IMG/VR virus record: IMGVR_UViG_3300042450_002433
Location: 83,570-147,569 of that record
Reading direction: 5' to 3' (one strand)
From: a virus
DNA: 64,000 nt
This document shows positions 40,459 through 50,059 of this stretch, in pieces. Below the pieces are notes generated by a model. The model had not been told where the DNA came from. It did not search any database and saw only the letters and a list, made by a program, of their open reading frames with translations. Every line of letters starts with the position of its first letter. The first letter of the stretch is position 1. Made by a program: the position numbers and the translations under genes.

Positions 40459-41931
40459 ATGACACAAAGCGGCAGTGATACGATGAATAAACCAGGAGAT
40501 GTCTCGATAGACGAGATTACTCTTAAGTCTTATACTGGATTTACTATGAGTCTCAAGGGTGTATTTGAGAATTTTGTTATCTATGAAGACATCTTTTCCA
40601 ATTGCATGTCTGGAAGTATTACGCTTATTGATTCGATGAATATGGCGAAGAACTTTCCTATCATAGGAGCAGAAACACTTACGATCACCTATCGAACCCC
40701 GATGAGTGGGAGCGATCCTGTTAGATTGGTGTTTCGAACTTACAAGATTTCAGTACTGACCGAGACAGCACAAGAGTCGGCACAAATGATTCGAATTGAA
40801 TTTGTCTCGCATCAGGCAATTAAGAGCATGCAGAGCAAAATTTCAAAATCGTATGTGAATATGCCTGTTTCAAAAATGGTAAGCAGCATATTTGATGAGT
40901 ATCTTGCAATAGACAACGGAGAAAACAATGGATTGCTTTCGGCTGCGGGCAGTGGCGCGGCGGCAGGAGCACTTATTGGGACACCAGTTCCGTTAATTGG
41001 TGCAGTTGTTGGTGCCGTGATTGGGGGTGCAGTCGGTCTTCTTGGGGAAGCATTGGACGATGACAAGATTCATTTGTCATCAGTTGTGGAAACTTATGAT
41101 ACTCGCTCATATGTTATTCCTTATTGGACACCACTGTATGCCATCAATTGGTTGGCACATCGAGCAAGAGCAAAAAATAACACTTCGATGTGTGATTATG
41201 TGTTGTTTCAGAATTCACGAGGACATCATTTTGTTCCGATTTCCGCTTTGAAAAAAGCAGCACCTATATTCACATACACAAATTATCCCGATGGATTTCG
41301 AAGCGATGATGGGATAAGAATGATAGAGTCTGAACTTAGAAATATACAGTCATATGTTATTGAGGATATGACAGACAAAATCAAACAACAAAGTTTGGGG
41401 ATGCTTGCATCAGCAATATTGACTCATGATATGACTACAAAAACATGGGCTTCAACGCAATTTAAATATGACAAGTCCTTTATGAATGATGGATCTCATT
41501 TAGAGAAAAATCCTTTAGTCCCAAGAGGAAAGATTGATTATACCGATGCAGTAGAGTCTCATATTCGATTTTATCCCAACTCAACATATTCAATGTCGGG
41601 ATTGGCACAAGTATCGGATCCTGATGAAACTATCTTAATTCGACAGTCATTACTCAACCAAATTAATTCTATTAATCTTATACTGAATTGCTATGGGGAT
41701 ACCAATGTTGTGGTAGGGCAAGTAATAGATTTCAGAACAATCACAAAAGAATCAACTAAAAATAAAGACAACTTTGAAGACGATTATCTCAAAGGAAGAT
41801 ACTTGGTTACTGCCATTAAGCATGTTGTTACGGATAGAGAACATCTGATGACAATGACCGTATCAAGAGATTCGTTTGCAGAACCAGTTGCAGATTACAA
41901 AAAAGCAGAACTTGCATTGGAGACATCATGA
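40459..41931 (+). CDS. Baseplate central hub protein (gp27-like) with glycine-zipper insert
   Basis: A 490-residue protein followed directly by gp5, its expected partner. The N-terminal part (NFVIYEDIFSNCMSGSITLIDS, then IRIEFVSHQAIKSMQSKISKSY) matches the hub family that forms the torus below the tail tube. Unusually, residues about 160-197 (SAAGSGAAAGALIG ... GAVVGAVIGGAVGLLG) form a hydrophobic glycine/alanine zipper like a membrane helix hairpin. The C-terminal part resumes the hub pattern (VVGQVIDFRTITKES, YLVTAIKHVVTDREHLM). T4 gp27 is 391 residues. The stop overlaps the gp5 start. Confidence 0.75.
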   Translation: MTQSGSDTMNKPGDVSIDEITLKSYTGFTMSLKGVFENFVIYEDIFSNCMSGSITLIDSMNMAKNFPIIGAETLTITYRTPMSGSDPVRLVFRTYKISVLTETAQESAQMIRIEFVSHQAIKSMQSKISKSYVNMPVSKMVSSIFDEYLAIDNGENNGLLSAAGSGAAAGALIGTPVPLIGAVVGAVIGGAVGLLGEALDDDKIHLSSVVETYDTRSYVIPYWTPLYAINWLAHRARAKNNTSMCDYVLFQNSRGHHFVPISALKKAAPIFTYTNYPDGFRSDDGIRMIESELRNIQSYVIEDMTDKIKQQSLGMLASAILTHDMTTKTWASTQFKYDKSFMNDGSHLEKNPLVPRGKIDYTDAVESHIRFYPNSTYSMSGLAQVSDPDETILIRQSLLNQINSINLILNCYGDTNVVVGQVIDFRTITKESTKNKDNFEDDYLKGRYLVTAIKHVVTDREHLMTMTVSRDSFAEPVADYKKAELALETS

Positions 41932-43157
41932 ATCAGGAACCGATAAAAGCAGAATACATGGGGAAGAATGGCTTTATTTGGTGGCAAGGAGTTGTCGAAG
42001 ACATTTACGATCCGTTAAAGTTAGGTCGCGTTCGTGTTCGCATTCTTGGATGGCACTCAAACGACAAGACACAAATACCAACACAAGATCTTCCATGGGC
42101 GCATGTGCTTATGCCTGTAAATAGCACATCGGTATCGGGCAAAGGATGGTCTCCTACAGGGCTTGTTCAGGGAGCATGGGTTATTGGATTCTTTCGAGAT
42201 GGTACAAATTCACAAGAGCCTGTGGTTATGGGATCAATTGGCGGCATTAACACTGTAAATATTCCTATTCCTTGGGAACTTTCAGAGATACCAAATATTC
42301 CGTTTGCAGATCCTGAAAGTGTTAAAAAAATGTTTGCTGCTGAAGTTGAAAGTAAAAAGACTGAAATTCTTGCATCATTAGATGCTGCAAAAAATGATGT
42401 TGGAATTAAACCATACCAACTTCCTAAGAATCCAACAATTGATCCGACAATGGGATTTGCTGATCCCGATGGTCTCTATCCACTGATCTCTAGAATGGGT
42501 GAGGCAGATACAAATCGCCTTGCAAGAAATGAGCAAATTGAAAATACTATCGTACATAAAAAGAAAAATGACTTAGAAATTTGTGCAACCGCTCTGTATG
42601 GATTTTGGTCAGAACCACAAACTCCATATGCAGCCCAATATCCATTCAACAATGTATATGAATCTCAGGCAGGGCATGTTATTGAATATGATGATACGCC
42701 AGGGGCAGAACGAATTCATTGGTATCATTGCTCGGGCACATTTACTGAAATTCATCCGAGAGGAAGTGAAGTTCACAAGGTTGTTGGTAATGCATGGGAC
42801 ATTACTACAAACGATAAGATGATCCTCGTTAAGGGCAATTGCTCTTTCAATGCAAACAAAACATTGAAGATAATGATGGGGAAAGATCTTGAAATTGAAG
42901 TTGGTGGTGATGTAAAGATGTATGTAAAGGGCAATATGACCACTGATGTTGGTGGAAATTGTTTGCATAAAGTCAAAGGAACATACACACTATCAAGTGA
43001 AGGAAATATGGTTATTGTAGCACCGCGCATAGACTTGAATCCTGAAGGAGAAAATTCATCAACAGTACAGACACTCTTGAGCAAAGCAAGAGGTCTTGTT
43101 AATGGATTGATTGATCGACTAAGCCCAACAGATTTACAGATAAAGAATCGAGAATAA
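41928..43157 (+). CDS. 5: Central spike / baseplate hub protein gp5 without lysozyme domain
   Basis: A 409-residue protein. Residues about 12-105 form the OB domain (WWQGVVEDIYDPLKLGRVRVRILGWH, split here; then WVIGFFRDG, QEPVVMGSIGG). The C-terminal part from about 250 has the repeating VxVxGNxxxxVxGN pattern (VKGNCSFNANKTLKIMMGKD, YVKGNMTTDVGGNC) of the triple-stranded beta-helix needle. T4 gp5 carries a lysozyme between these; here the linker (about 110-245) has no lysozyme motif. The PAAR tip is three genes downstream. Confidence 0.85.
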   Translation: MNQEPIKAEYMGKNGFIWWQGVVEDIYDPLKLGRVRVRILGWHSNDKTQIPTQDLPWAHVLMPVNSTSVSGKGWSPTGLVQGAWVIGFFRDGTNSQEPVVMGSIGGINTVNIPIPWELSEIPNIPFADPESVKKMFAAEVESKKTEILASLDAAKNDVGIKPYQLPKNPTIDPTMGFADPDGLYPLISRMGEADTNRLARNEQIENTIVHKKKNDLEICATALYGFWSEPQTPYAAQYPFNNVYESQAGHVIEYDDTPGAERIHWYHCSGTFTEIHPRGSEVHKVVGNAWDITTNDKMILVKGNCSFNANKTLKIMMGKDLEIEVGGDVKMYVKGNMTTDVGGNCLHKVKGTYTLSSEGNMVIVAPRIDLNPEGENSSTVQTLLSKARGLVNGLIDRLSPTDLQIKNRE

Positions 43158-43160
43158 CCT

Positions 43161-43880
43161 ATGTGTTTTAATATTCCCAATCGATCAGTTCCCGTTACAA
43201 CAGCAACTCCATCAAGAAGTGCTCAAGGTTCTGTATACACAACACAGGACATTGAAACATATACCAATGAGCAAGACAATCAGACAAAAAGTTATGCCGC
43301 ATTGGGAGCAGCAGACAAATCCGTAGCATCAACGGGCGAAGAGGTTAGTATTAAGGGAATGGTGAATGTGCCTGTTGCTACCGATTTTTCAGAATCAAAG
43401 AAGAGTATTAACGAATTAACGGCACAGCGTGGCGATCTCGCAAGTATTCCCAATATTGATATATGTGCATTCATGGGAGATACTTCCTCGTTTGATCTTG
43501 ATCTTCCAAACCTAAAATTGGGCGATCTTCCATCACTAAATGAAATCATGGCAGGTATCAATGGCATAACTCTTCCTTCTCTTGAATTTGCTTCTGATGC
43601 AATTCTAGGAGTTATTGGAAAACTGAACAGTGCTGTGAATGATATTTCAGCAGCGATCCAAGGGAGCATCCCAACAATCTCATGTGGTAAGCCTCAAGGA
43701 ACGGTTGATGTTCCACCAATTCCTCAAATGGGAGATGCCTTGAAATTCGATACAGCATCGCCAATTGATCCATTTATCGCAGAGCCTGTTCCATATGGTA
43801 CAAATCCCAATATTATTCTTGAATCTCCTGATGTTACAGTCAAGAGTCTAAACGATCTAATTGATGCAGGAGAGTTCTGA
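43161..43880 (+). CDS. Baseplate-operon protein of unknown function
   Basis: A 239-residue protein between gp5 and the PAAR gene. The N-terminal 70 residues are Ser/Thr/Gln-rich and probably disordered. The middle contains repeats of LPNLKLGDLPSLNEIMAGIN type, with Leu/Ile periodicity, and the C-terminus is Pro/Asp-rich. The stop is shared with the next start (TGATGG). It may be a virion protein of the central spike region. No family was recognised. Confidence 0.6.
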   Translation: MCFNIPNRSVPVTTATPSRSAQGSVYTTQDIETYTNEQDNQTKSYAALGAADKSVASTGEEVSIKGMVNVPVATDFSESKKSINELTAQRGDLASIPNIDICAFMGDTSSFDLDLPNLKLGDLPSLNEIMAGINGITLPSLEFASDAILGVIGKLNSAVNDISAAIQGSIPTISCGKPQGTVDVPPIPQMGDALKFDTASPIDPFIAEPVPYGTNPNIILESPDVTVKSLNDLIDAGEF

Positions 43881-44668
43881 TGGTAGCAAATATGACAGGA
43901 ATTCTTCCGATAGAGTTTTATTATCCCGATGGGTTCGGTGAATTGAACATCGTTGAACAAGACGAATCCCTGACAGACACGATAATAGAGGATATTCTTT
44001 GGATGAGTCCTGCATTGATGAATCAGTCATACAATGAAACCTCTCCCTCTAGACCAATATTTGAACAGCAAAGGGTTCTTCGCCCCCAAGAACAGGGTGT
44101 TGATTGTAGCATTGGCTTAAAACTTGTGGCAGTCTATTACAATTATGTTGGTGCTCCCCCTCCAACAGGTGGGCCGATTAAATATGCAATTATAGAAGGT
44201 GTATTCCCCCCGAGTTTGACTCTCGACATCGATACGGGACATCTGTATGGCAAAATTGATGACTTGGATGATATCTTTCCCTTAGAATTTGGACTTACTA
44301 ATCCCGCAGGAATTCCACAAGAGGATCGGGATATTGTTGCAGCAGACACCTTTGCATTTGATTATGGTGAACAAACTCCTAGGAAGTTTACAGAAGACAA
44401 CTATGCCAAGCGAGGATCTGCTTCTTTGTATCGAGCAGGGTTTCCAATTGCCAAGGGAATTCGGTTTGTAGCAAGGGCATTTGATTCTTTATTGCCGAGC
44501 AGTTACATTGACGGAAGGTTCATAATCGACACAGACAACAATTGGTCATCGGACAGAGATGAATTCATCCTAAATATCAGAAATCAGATGTTCATTGATG
44601 GATTCCCCGTGACAAATAAAGAATATCTTACCACCATGAAAGATCGTGGTTATTTTCGAAGTTGCTAA
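43880..44668 (+). CDS. Baseplate-operon protein with putative Ig-like domain
   Basis: A 262-residue protein. Residues about 85-120 (IKYAIIEGVFPPSLTLDIDTG, then HLYGKI) match the signature of He_PIG-type putative Ig domains (LPPGLTL-TG-I-G). The N-terminal part is acidic, and the C-terminus (NQMFIDGFPVTNKEYLTTMKDRGY) is unlike known baseplate proteins. It lies between an unknown protein and the PAAR tip and is most likely a virion decoration or wedge-accessory protein. Confidence 0.6.
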   Translation: MVANMTGILPIEFYYPDGFGELNIVEQDESLTDTIIEDILWMSPALMNQSYNETSPSRPIFEQQRVLRPQEQGVDCSIGLKLVAVYYNYVGAPPPTGGPIKYAIIEGVFPPSLTLDIDTGHLYGKIDDLDDIFPLEFGLTNPAGIPQEDRDIVAADTFAFDYGEQTPRKFTEDNYAKRGSASLYRAGFPIAKGIRFVARAFDSLLPSSYIDGRFIIDTDNNWSSDRDEFILNIRNQMFIDGFPVTNKEYLTTMKDRGYFRSC

Positions 44669-44677
44669 AGGAGTTTT

Positions 44678-44965
44678 ATGCCAGCCGCACATAGACACAC
44701 GGACATATGCACAGGACATCGGTGTTTTCCCCCAAGACCAAATCTTGAAGGATCAAAGAATGTATTCGTTAACAGTCTTGGATGGCATCGAAAGGGCGAT
44801 AAATGGGCAACTCATTGCTGTGGCGATAACTGCCATGTAAGCAAAACAGCAATTGGATCGTCTTCTGTTTATATCAATAGCCTTCCCGCAGCACGGGTAG
44901 CAGATCCTGTTCATTGTGGATCTGCCTGTGCTAGAGGCAGTACAAATGTATATTGTGGAGGTTAA
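44678..44965 (+). CDS. PAAR-domain spike tip protein (gp5.4-like)
   Basis: A 95-residue protein, nearly the size of T4 gp5.4 (97). It has the PAAR layout: MPAAHRHTDICTGHRCFPPRP, then GSKNVFVN, HCCGDNCH, GSSSVYINSLPAARVADPVH and CGSACARGSTNVYCGG. The many Cys and His residues can bind the metal at the cone tip. It caps the gp5 needle and pierces the outer membrane. AAGGAG precedes the ATG. The literal PAARV motif makes this sure. Confidence 0.9.
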   Translation: MPAAHRHTDICTGHRCFPPRPNLEGSKNVFVNSLGWHRKGDKWATHCCGDNCHVSKTAIGSSSVYINSLPAARVADPVHCGSACARGSTNVYCGG

Positions 44966-44971
44966 TACAAT

Positions 44972-45610
44972 ATGAGTTCCCCATTAATTCAAATTTGGTT
45001 TGAACTTGGAATCGCCGTTTCAGGAGTTATCGGTGGCGTTCTCACAGGCATTGCATATGCAAGATCAAAGAAAAAACAAGAAGACAAACTTTATATTGAA
45101 GAGGCTTCTATAAATTCTAGGGGTTCAAATTTTCAATTAAAGCACACAAACATCCATGAAACTCTGACGGGGTTAAGAATTCAGACAGGCGCAGAAAAAG
45201 CAAAAATTGGATACTTCCATAATGGTGGAAAATTTCTTGATGGAACTCCCATGAAAAAATTCAGTATCACCCACGAATCATGTGAACGGGGAGTGGTATA
45301 TGACGGTGGGAATCTACAGGGCATTTTAGTCACAATGTTTTGGAATCTCATCGAGAATATGCGAGATGATAGTCCAGGATCTTACATAACAGAAGGAATG
45401 CCTGACGGCTATTTTCGGTCATACAACAAGTCAAATGGAATTGTTCGATACAGTATTTTGCCAATCATGAAACAAGATTTGTATATTGGATTTGTGCAAT
45501 TGGAGTGGTTTCATGAAACTGAAGTTCCAACGGTAGAAGAAGAAAAAAGAATTAGACAACAGTTTGAGCAAGCACGGGACTATATCGAACTTGAATTGGC
45601 ACTACAATAA
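44972..45610 (+). CDS. Membrane-anchored protein of unknown function in the baseplate operon
   Basis: A 212-residue protein with one N-terminal membrane helix (about residues 8-30, IWFELGIAVSGVIGGVLTGIA), a basic stop-transfer segment (YARSKKKQEDK) and a soluble domain. The latter (ETLTGLRIQTGAEKAKIGYFHN, KFLDGTPMKKFSITHESCERG) has the look of a GAF-like alpha/beta sensor fold. The stop overlaps the gp25 start (TAATG). A membrane protein between the PAAR tip and gp25 is unusual. It may be a non-virion protein placed at the inner membrane during infection. Function unknown. Confidence 0.6.
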   Translation: MSSPLIQIWFELGIAVSGVIGGVLTGIAYARSKKKQEDKLYIEEASINSRGSNFQLKHTNIHETLTGLRIQTGAEKAKIGYFHNGGKFLDGTPMKKFSITHESCERGVVYDGGNLQGILVTMFWNLIENMRDDSPGSYITEGMPDGYFRSYNKSNGIVRYSILPIMKQDLYIGFVQLEWFHETEVPTVEEEKRIRQQFEQARDYIELELALQ

Positions 45611-46002
45611 TGCTTAAAAGTCAGAACACATCTATCGATCTTGATATTAACTTTGACCGCAATCCATTGTCGGGAGATGTTGCATTGCGCCGAGACGAAG
45701 AGGCAATTAAACGATCTTTGCGAAATCTAATTCTCTATCGTAGAGGAGAGAAGCCATTTCATCCCGAAATCAGTTCAGGGGTGCAAGATATGCTATTCGA
45801 ATTGATCGAACCCATAATGGTGATTGAACTGAAAAAACGAATTTCAGAGGTCATTCGAAATTATGAGAAAAGAGTCAGTAATGCAATTGTAGATATTGTA
45901 GATGTGCTAGATAGGAATGAGATTCGCATCACAATTCACTTCACTATTCGTAATGTTCAAAGAGTATTCTCAACCACAATCGCTCTACAGAGGCTAAGAT
46001 GA
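45610..46002 (+). CDS. 25: Baseplate wedge protein gp25
   Basis: A 130-residue protein (T4 gp25: 132) with the family pattern: DINFDRNPLSGDVALRRDEEA, IKRSLRNLILYRRGEKPFHPE, ISSGVQDMLFE. gp25 belongs to the lysozyme-like sheath initiator family present in all contractile systems, where it anchors the first sheath ring and contacts gp6. Overlaps gp6 by 4 nt (ATGA). Confidence 0.92.
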   Translation: MLKSQNTSIDLDINFDRNPLSGDVALRRDEEAIKRSLRNLILYRRGEKPFHPEISSGVQDMLFELIEPIMVIELKKRISEVIRNYEKRVSNAIVDIVDVLDRNEIRITIHFTIRNVQRVFSTTIALQRLR

Positions 46003-47927
46003 GTAACATATCAAATACACCAATCGAATCGCTTGAGTTTGATGAGATTAAGGCAAACTTAAAAGAGTACTTGAGCGGTCAAGAGCAGTTCAAGGACTAC
46101 AACTTTGAAGGTTCGGCACTATCAATCCTTCTCGATCTTCTTGCATACAACACACACTATCAAGCGTTTTATGCAAACATGGCAGCAAATGAGTCATTCA
46201 TTGATTCTGCAATTATGCGACCATCGGTTGTTTCTCTTGCAAAGCACTTAAACTATACGCCAAGATCAAAAAAGGCAGCACAACTCATAGTCGATGTTGT
46301 AATGACACCAAGCGGCAATACAGTTGATATCTTCACACAGAGAGTCATTCAGGGCAAAGAATTTCTTGATACAGGAACCGTCTTTCGTGGTAAAGATGTT
46401 GATGGCAAAGCAGTCAATTTTGTCACCTTGGATACCTATAAAGCAGTTCGTAGATCGGGTGAGAATATTGTACAGGATGTTACCCTCTATCAGGGATATA
46501 CAAAACAGGTTGCATATGTGGCAAACACACAAGGCGGGACAGAGGCAAAATTTACTATTCCCGATCTCAATATAGATATTGACACGATTCGAGTATTTGT
46601 TCAGCGATCACAAAGCGATACTACGGGATCATCTCAGTTATGGAAAAAAGCAACCGACATTAATAAACTTGACTCAACTTCAAATGTGTTTTTCATTCAA
46701 GAAGGCAGAGATGGATTTTGGGAAATTTATTTTGGTGATGGGATCCTTGGCAAAGCAATTGAAAATGGCAATGTTATCAATCTTCGTTATCTTGTCACAA
46801 ATGGTTCTCTTGGAAATGGAATTGGCTATGAGGAAACAAATGCAAGAAGAGCCATTACCTGCAACGATCCCCGCGTAAATCAAGTAAGAATCAATACTGA
46901 TGCGGATGGAAAGGTGCTGTTTTCATTCGGAGGCGAGGACAGTGAAAACATTGCATCTATCAAATATTATGCCCCAAGAAACTATCAGGCACAGGACAGG
47001 GCTGTCACAGCAGATGACTATAAAGCACTTCTTGGTCGAGAATATGCAAATAGAGCAGATTCGTTCTTTATTTGGGGAGGTGAAGAAAACGATCCTCCAC
47101 AATATGGAAAGGTATATGTTAGCATTAAGCCAAAGGTAGGTACTCGATTGTCAAGTGCCGAAAAACAGGCAATCGAACGAACCATCTTGGGCGAGCGAAA
47201 TCTAGTTACAATTATGCCTGAGGTAGTAGATCCCGATATATTATACATCAATCCGAATGTTACTCTTTACTATGACGAAGCAAAAACCACTCTGAATAAA
47301 TCGGGAATTGAGGCTCGACTCGTTGATCTTATTAAGGCATTTAGCACATCTTACTTAGAACTATTTCAGCGCAATTTCAGACTGTCTAAGTTCTCATCCG
47401 CAATTGACGGATCATCGGGTGCTGTGTTGTCCAACTCAGTTGAAATTACTATATCTAAGAGATTTGAGCCAAGTTTAGGAAGAGTTGCACCATATAGTAT
47501 TAAGTTTGATAACCCACTATTTCATCCGATTGATGGATATACTCCGATTCTATCTAGTGCTGTTTTTGGTTATCGCGATGCAACTTCATCTGCGGTTCTT
47601 AAACCTATTGTGGATTGTTTTTTAGATGATGATGGATATGGCAACATTCGAATCTATAAAGAATCGGGTACCACCAAGATCATAGTTAATAAGAATATCG
47701 GAAGTATCGACTATACAACAGGGTTGCTATCTCTGAGAAACTTTAAGCCCGAGACTTTAGGTACGGGAGAAACCTCTCTTTATGTCACGGTAGTTCCCGA
47801 AAAGAGCGATATCTTTGCAAGAAGAAATCAAATTATTCAAATTGATGAGTTGTCTATTGTGGCAACTGCAATCCCAGAAAAAACAAATATTGACCGAAAC
47901 GCAAGTGATGCCTCCTTCACAAGATAA
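45999..47927 (+). CDS. 6: Baseplate wedge protein gp6
   Basis: A 642-residue protein (T4 gp6: 660) with the wedge pattern: FKDYNFEGSALSILLDLLAY, NTHYQAFYANMAANESFIDSA, VSLAKHLNYTPRSKKAA, GFWEIYFGDGILGKAIENGN, then APRNYQAQDRAVTADDYKALL. gp6 forms the inner iris of the baseplate with gp25 and gp53. Gene order 25-6 is the same as in other T4-like phages. Confidence 0.92.
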   Translation: MSNISNTPIESLEFDEIKANLKEYLSGQEQFKDYNFEGSALSILLDLLAYNTHYQAFYANMAANESFIDSAIMRPSVVSLAKHLNYTPRSKKAAQLIVDVVMTPSGNTVDIFTQRVIQGKEFLDTGTVFRGKDVDGKAVNFVTLDTYKAVRRSGENIVQDVTLYQGYTKQVAYVANTQGGTEAKFTIPDLNIDIDTIRVFVQRSQSDTTGSSQLWKKATDINKLDSTSNVFFIQEGRDGFWEIYFGDGILGKAIENGNVINLRYLVTNGSLGNGIGYEETNARRAITCNDPRVNQVRINTDADGKVLFSFGGEDSENIASIKYYAPRNYQAQDRAVTADDYKALLGREYANRADSFFIWGGEENDPPQYGKVYVSIKPKVGTRLSSAEKQAIERTILGERNLVTIMPEVVDPDILYINPNVTLYYDEAKTTLNKSGIEARLVDLIKAFSTSYLELFQRNFRLSKFSSAIDGSSGAVLSNSVEITISKRFEPSLGRVAPYSIKFDNPLFHPIDGYTPILSSAVFGYRDATSSAVLKPIVDCFLDDDGYGNIRIYKESGTTKIIVNKNIGSIDYTTGLLSLRNFKPETLGTGETSLYVTVVPEKSDIFARRNQIIQIDELSIVATAIPEKTNIDRNASDASFTR

Positions 47928-47932
47928 TTCGA

Positions 47933-50056
47933 ATGAGTATTGACTTAGAACGCCAACTTTCAAATTTTGTACCCGATAGACTTCCCGAGTTTGTCAGGGT
48001 CGATCATCCTACACTTGTTTCGTTTCTATCGGCATATTACGAGTGGCTTGGATTAAAGCGAAATTCGGGTAAAATTCTTTCCCCGATGGATATGCATGAC
48101 ATTCCTGATATTGATAGCACACTTGACCAATTCATCGATCATTTCAAGCAAGAGTATTTGTTGAATTTTCCTGAGAATCTAGCGATTAACAAGACAACAA
48201 ATGATCCCGTTGATCCAAGAAGACTTCTCAAAAACATAAAGCAATTCTACTTGGCAAAAGGAACGGAAAAGTCTTATGAGTTCCTTTTCCGAATTCTTTA
48301 TGATGCAGCGGTTGAATTTTACTATCCAAAACAAGATATTTTGCGACTATCGTCGGGTCGATGGACACAGAACAATTATCTGAGAATTTCAAATGTATTG
48401 GGCGATCAGATATACCGCGTTGCAGGAAACAACATCGTTCAAAAGAACAATGCAGGAAAGATAACTGCAACAGCAAGAGTTGTTGATGTCTCTGTATATC
48501 AAATAGGAAACTTTCCTGTTGCAGAACTATTGCTTTCGGGGAGAAATGGGACATTTACAACAGGAAGTCTTGGTGTTGATTTCACTGATGGTGGTGAAGA
48601 GTTTCATGAGGTAAAGGTTTATAGTGTGGTTTCTTCACTTGAGATTACGAATGGTGGAAGCGATTATGAAATAGGTGATCGAATTTTGTTTGTTGCAAAT
48701 GACCCAAGTGGACAGCAAGGAACAGGAACGGTTGTAGAAATTGATAGTGTTGGTGGAATTCGAAAAATCAATATTGATGACTTTGGAATTAACTATATTG
48801 TTCCTCCAACAATGCAAGTTCAATCAGTTCGAGGATCAGGATTTTCAGGATCTGTCTCCATAGGAGCATTGTGTCAGTCTGCGGGATATTACACAAATAA
48901 TGATGGTCGCCTCAGTACAAATAAAGTACTTCAGGATAATCACTTTTATCAAAATTGGTCATATGTGTTGAAAAGTGAAGTTGTGATTGAAAATTATCGA
49001 GAAATAATTCGAAGGCTTGTCCATCCTGTTGGAATTGCCATGTTTGGATCTGTATTAATTAAGCGATGTGTTGAAGCAGACTTGCAGAATGCATCGACAT
49101 TAATGTCGTTTCGTGTACCACTCATCGGTCACTATGTTCCATATACCTTTCAGACCTTTGATGATCTCTCGATGTGGTTCCTCACGGGGGGGGCAGCAGC
49201 AGGATATTCCCCCGATAATCATGACATTTATATTCGGGGACAGGGAGATGGATTGGCAGTTATGGGCAATCCGATTAGCAATAACATACCATTTGTTGAA
49301 GCCACTTCGGGAATTTTATATGAAAATGATTTCCCAAATGCAGATCCATTTTGGATTGTGTATCCCAATGCAAACAAGACGGTTTCTCGTGGATATCATA
49401 TTGCCAAAATATGGAATACTCAACTTGAGGACTTTGCAAATGCTAACGGTGGGTGGCAAGAATGGTCATATCGAAAAGAAAATAGAGAAGAAGACATTGC
49501 AATATGGATTGCAGATCTCCAATCTACCATTACCCCCACGGCTCCTCTATACACCGAACCATATGATTTTAAATATGCGCTTCTCGAATATGATGAAAAG
49601 AGTGAATTCCGTAAAATCACCACACGGGCATTCTTTAATATGCCACAGGGGCAGGAATTTGACTGCCGAAGCGAAACGATTGTAAACCCCGCACCACCAA
49701 CTTTTAATGTTATTAGTCCAATATCGGGTTCAATTGCAAACAATCCAACAGTTCCTGTCGGAACAAATACCGAGAATTTGCCATTCTTCCAAACTCTAAC
49801 TGTGTCGTTTGGTATTTTAAATGAAGCAAATTTGTCTATATTTAATGCAAAAACCATTAAGATTTTCTTAGACAATCGCCTCAAGATTACAACAGGAATC
49901 AATACGAGAAGAGTTTCTCTTGGCAGAATTACTGATGGGAGGCATACACTGAAACTCGAAATGTATGACGAGCAGGACAGGCTCATACCTGGAACACAGG
50001 CGATTGTACTTTTTGCATATACATTCATAGTCAATCCACTCACGGAAGTAGTCTAA
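47933..50056 (+). CDS. Baseplate wedge / virion protein in the gp7 position
   Basis: A 707-residue protein between gp6 and gp8. The N-terminal 150 residues (PEFVRVDHPTLVSFLSAYYE, LDQFIDHFKQEYLLNFPEN, FYLAKGTEKSYEFLFRILYD, VEFYYPKQDILRLSSGRW) are a conserved block in T4-like environmental phages. The rest is beta-rich. T4 gp7 is larger (1032), so this may be a shortened equivalent, but assignment as gp7 rests on order alone. The stop codon is part of the CTAAATA motif of the gp8 gene. Confidence 0.7.
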   Translation: MSIDLERQLSNFVPDRLPEFVRVDHPTLVSFLSAYYEWLGLKRNSGKILSPMDMHDIPDIDSTLDQFIDHFKQEYLLNFPENLAINKTTNDPVDPRRLLKNIKQFYLAKGTEKSYEFLFRILYDAAVEFYYPKQDILRLSSGRWTQNNYLRISNVLGDQIYRVAGNNIVQKNNAGKITATARVVDVSVYQIGNFPVAELLLSGRNGTFTTGSLGVDFTDGGEEFHEVKVYSVVSSLEITNGGSDYEIGDRILFVANDPSGQQGTGTVVEIDSVGGIRKINIDDFGINYIVPPTMQVQSVRGSGFSGSVSIGALCQSAGYYTNNDGRLSTNKVLQDNHFYQNWSYVLKSEVVIENYREIIRRLVHPVGIAMFGSVLIKRCVEADLQNASTLMSFRVPLIGHYVPYTFQTFDDLSMWFLTGGAAAGYSPDNHDIYIRGQGDGLAVMGNPISNNIPFVEATSGILYENDFPNADPFWIVYPNANKTVSRGYHIAKIWNTQLEDFANANGGWQEWSYRKENREEDIAIWIADLQSTITPTAPLYTEPYDFKYALLEYDEKSEFRKITTRAFFNMPQGQEFDCRSETIVNPAPPTFNVISPISGSIANNPTVPVGTNTENLPFFQTLTVSFGILNEANLSIFNAKTIKIFLDNRLKITTGINTRRVSLGRITDGRHTLKLEMYDEQDRLIPGTQAIVLFAYTFIVNPLTEVV

Positions 50057-50059
50057 ATA
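50053..50059 (+). promoter_or_regulatory. Late promoter motif CTAAATA of gene 8
   Basis: Contains the TAA stop of the preceding gene (50054-50056) and ends 7 nt before the ATG at 50067. Confidence 0.6.
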
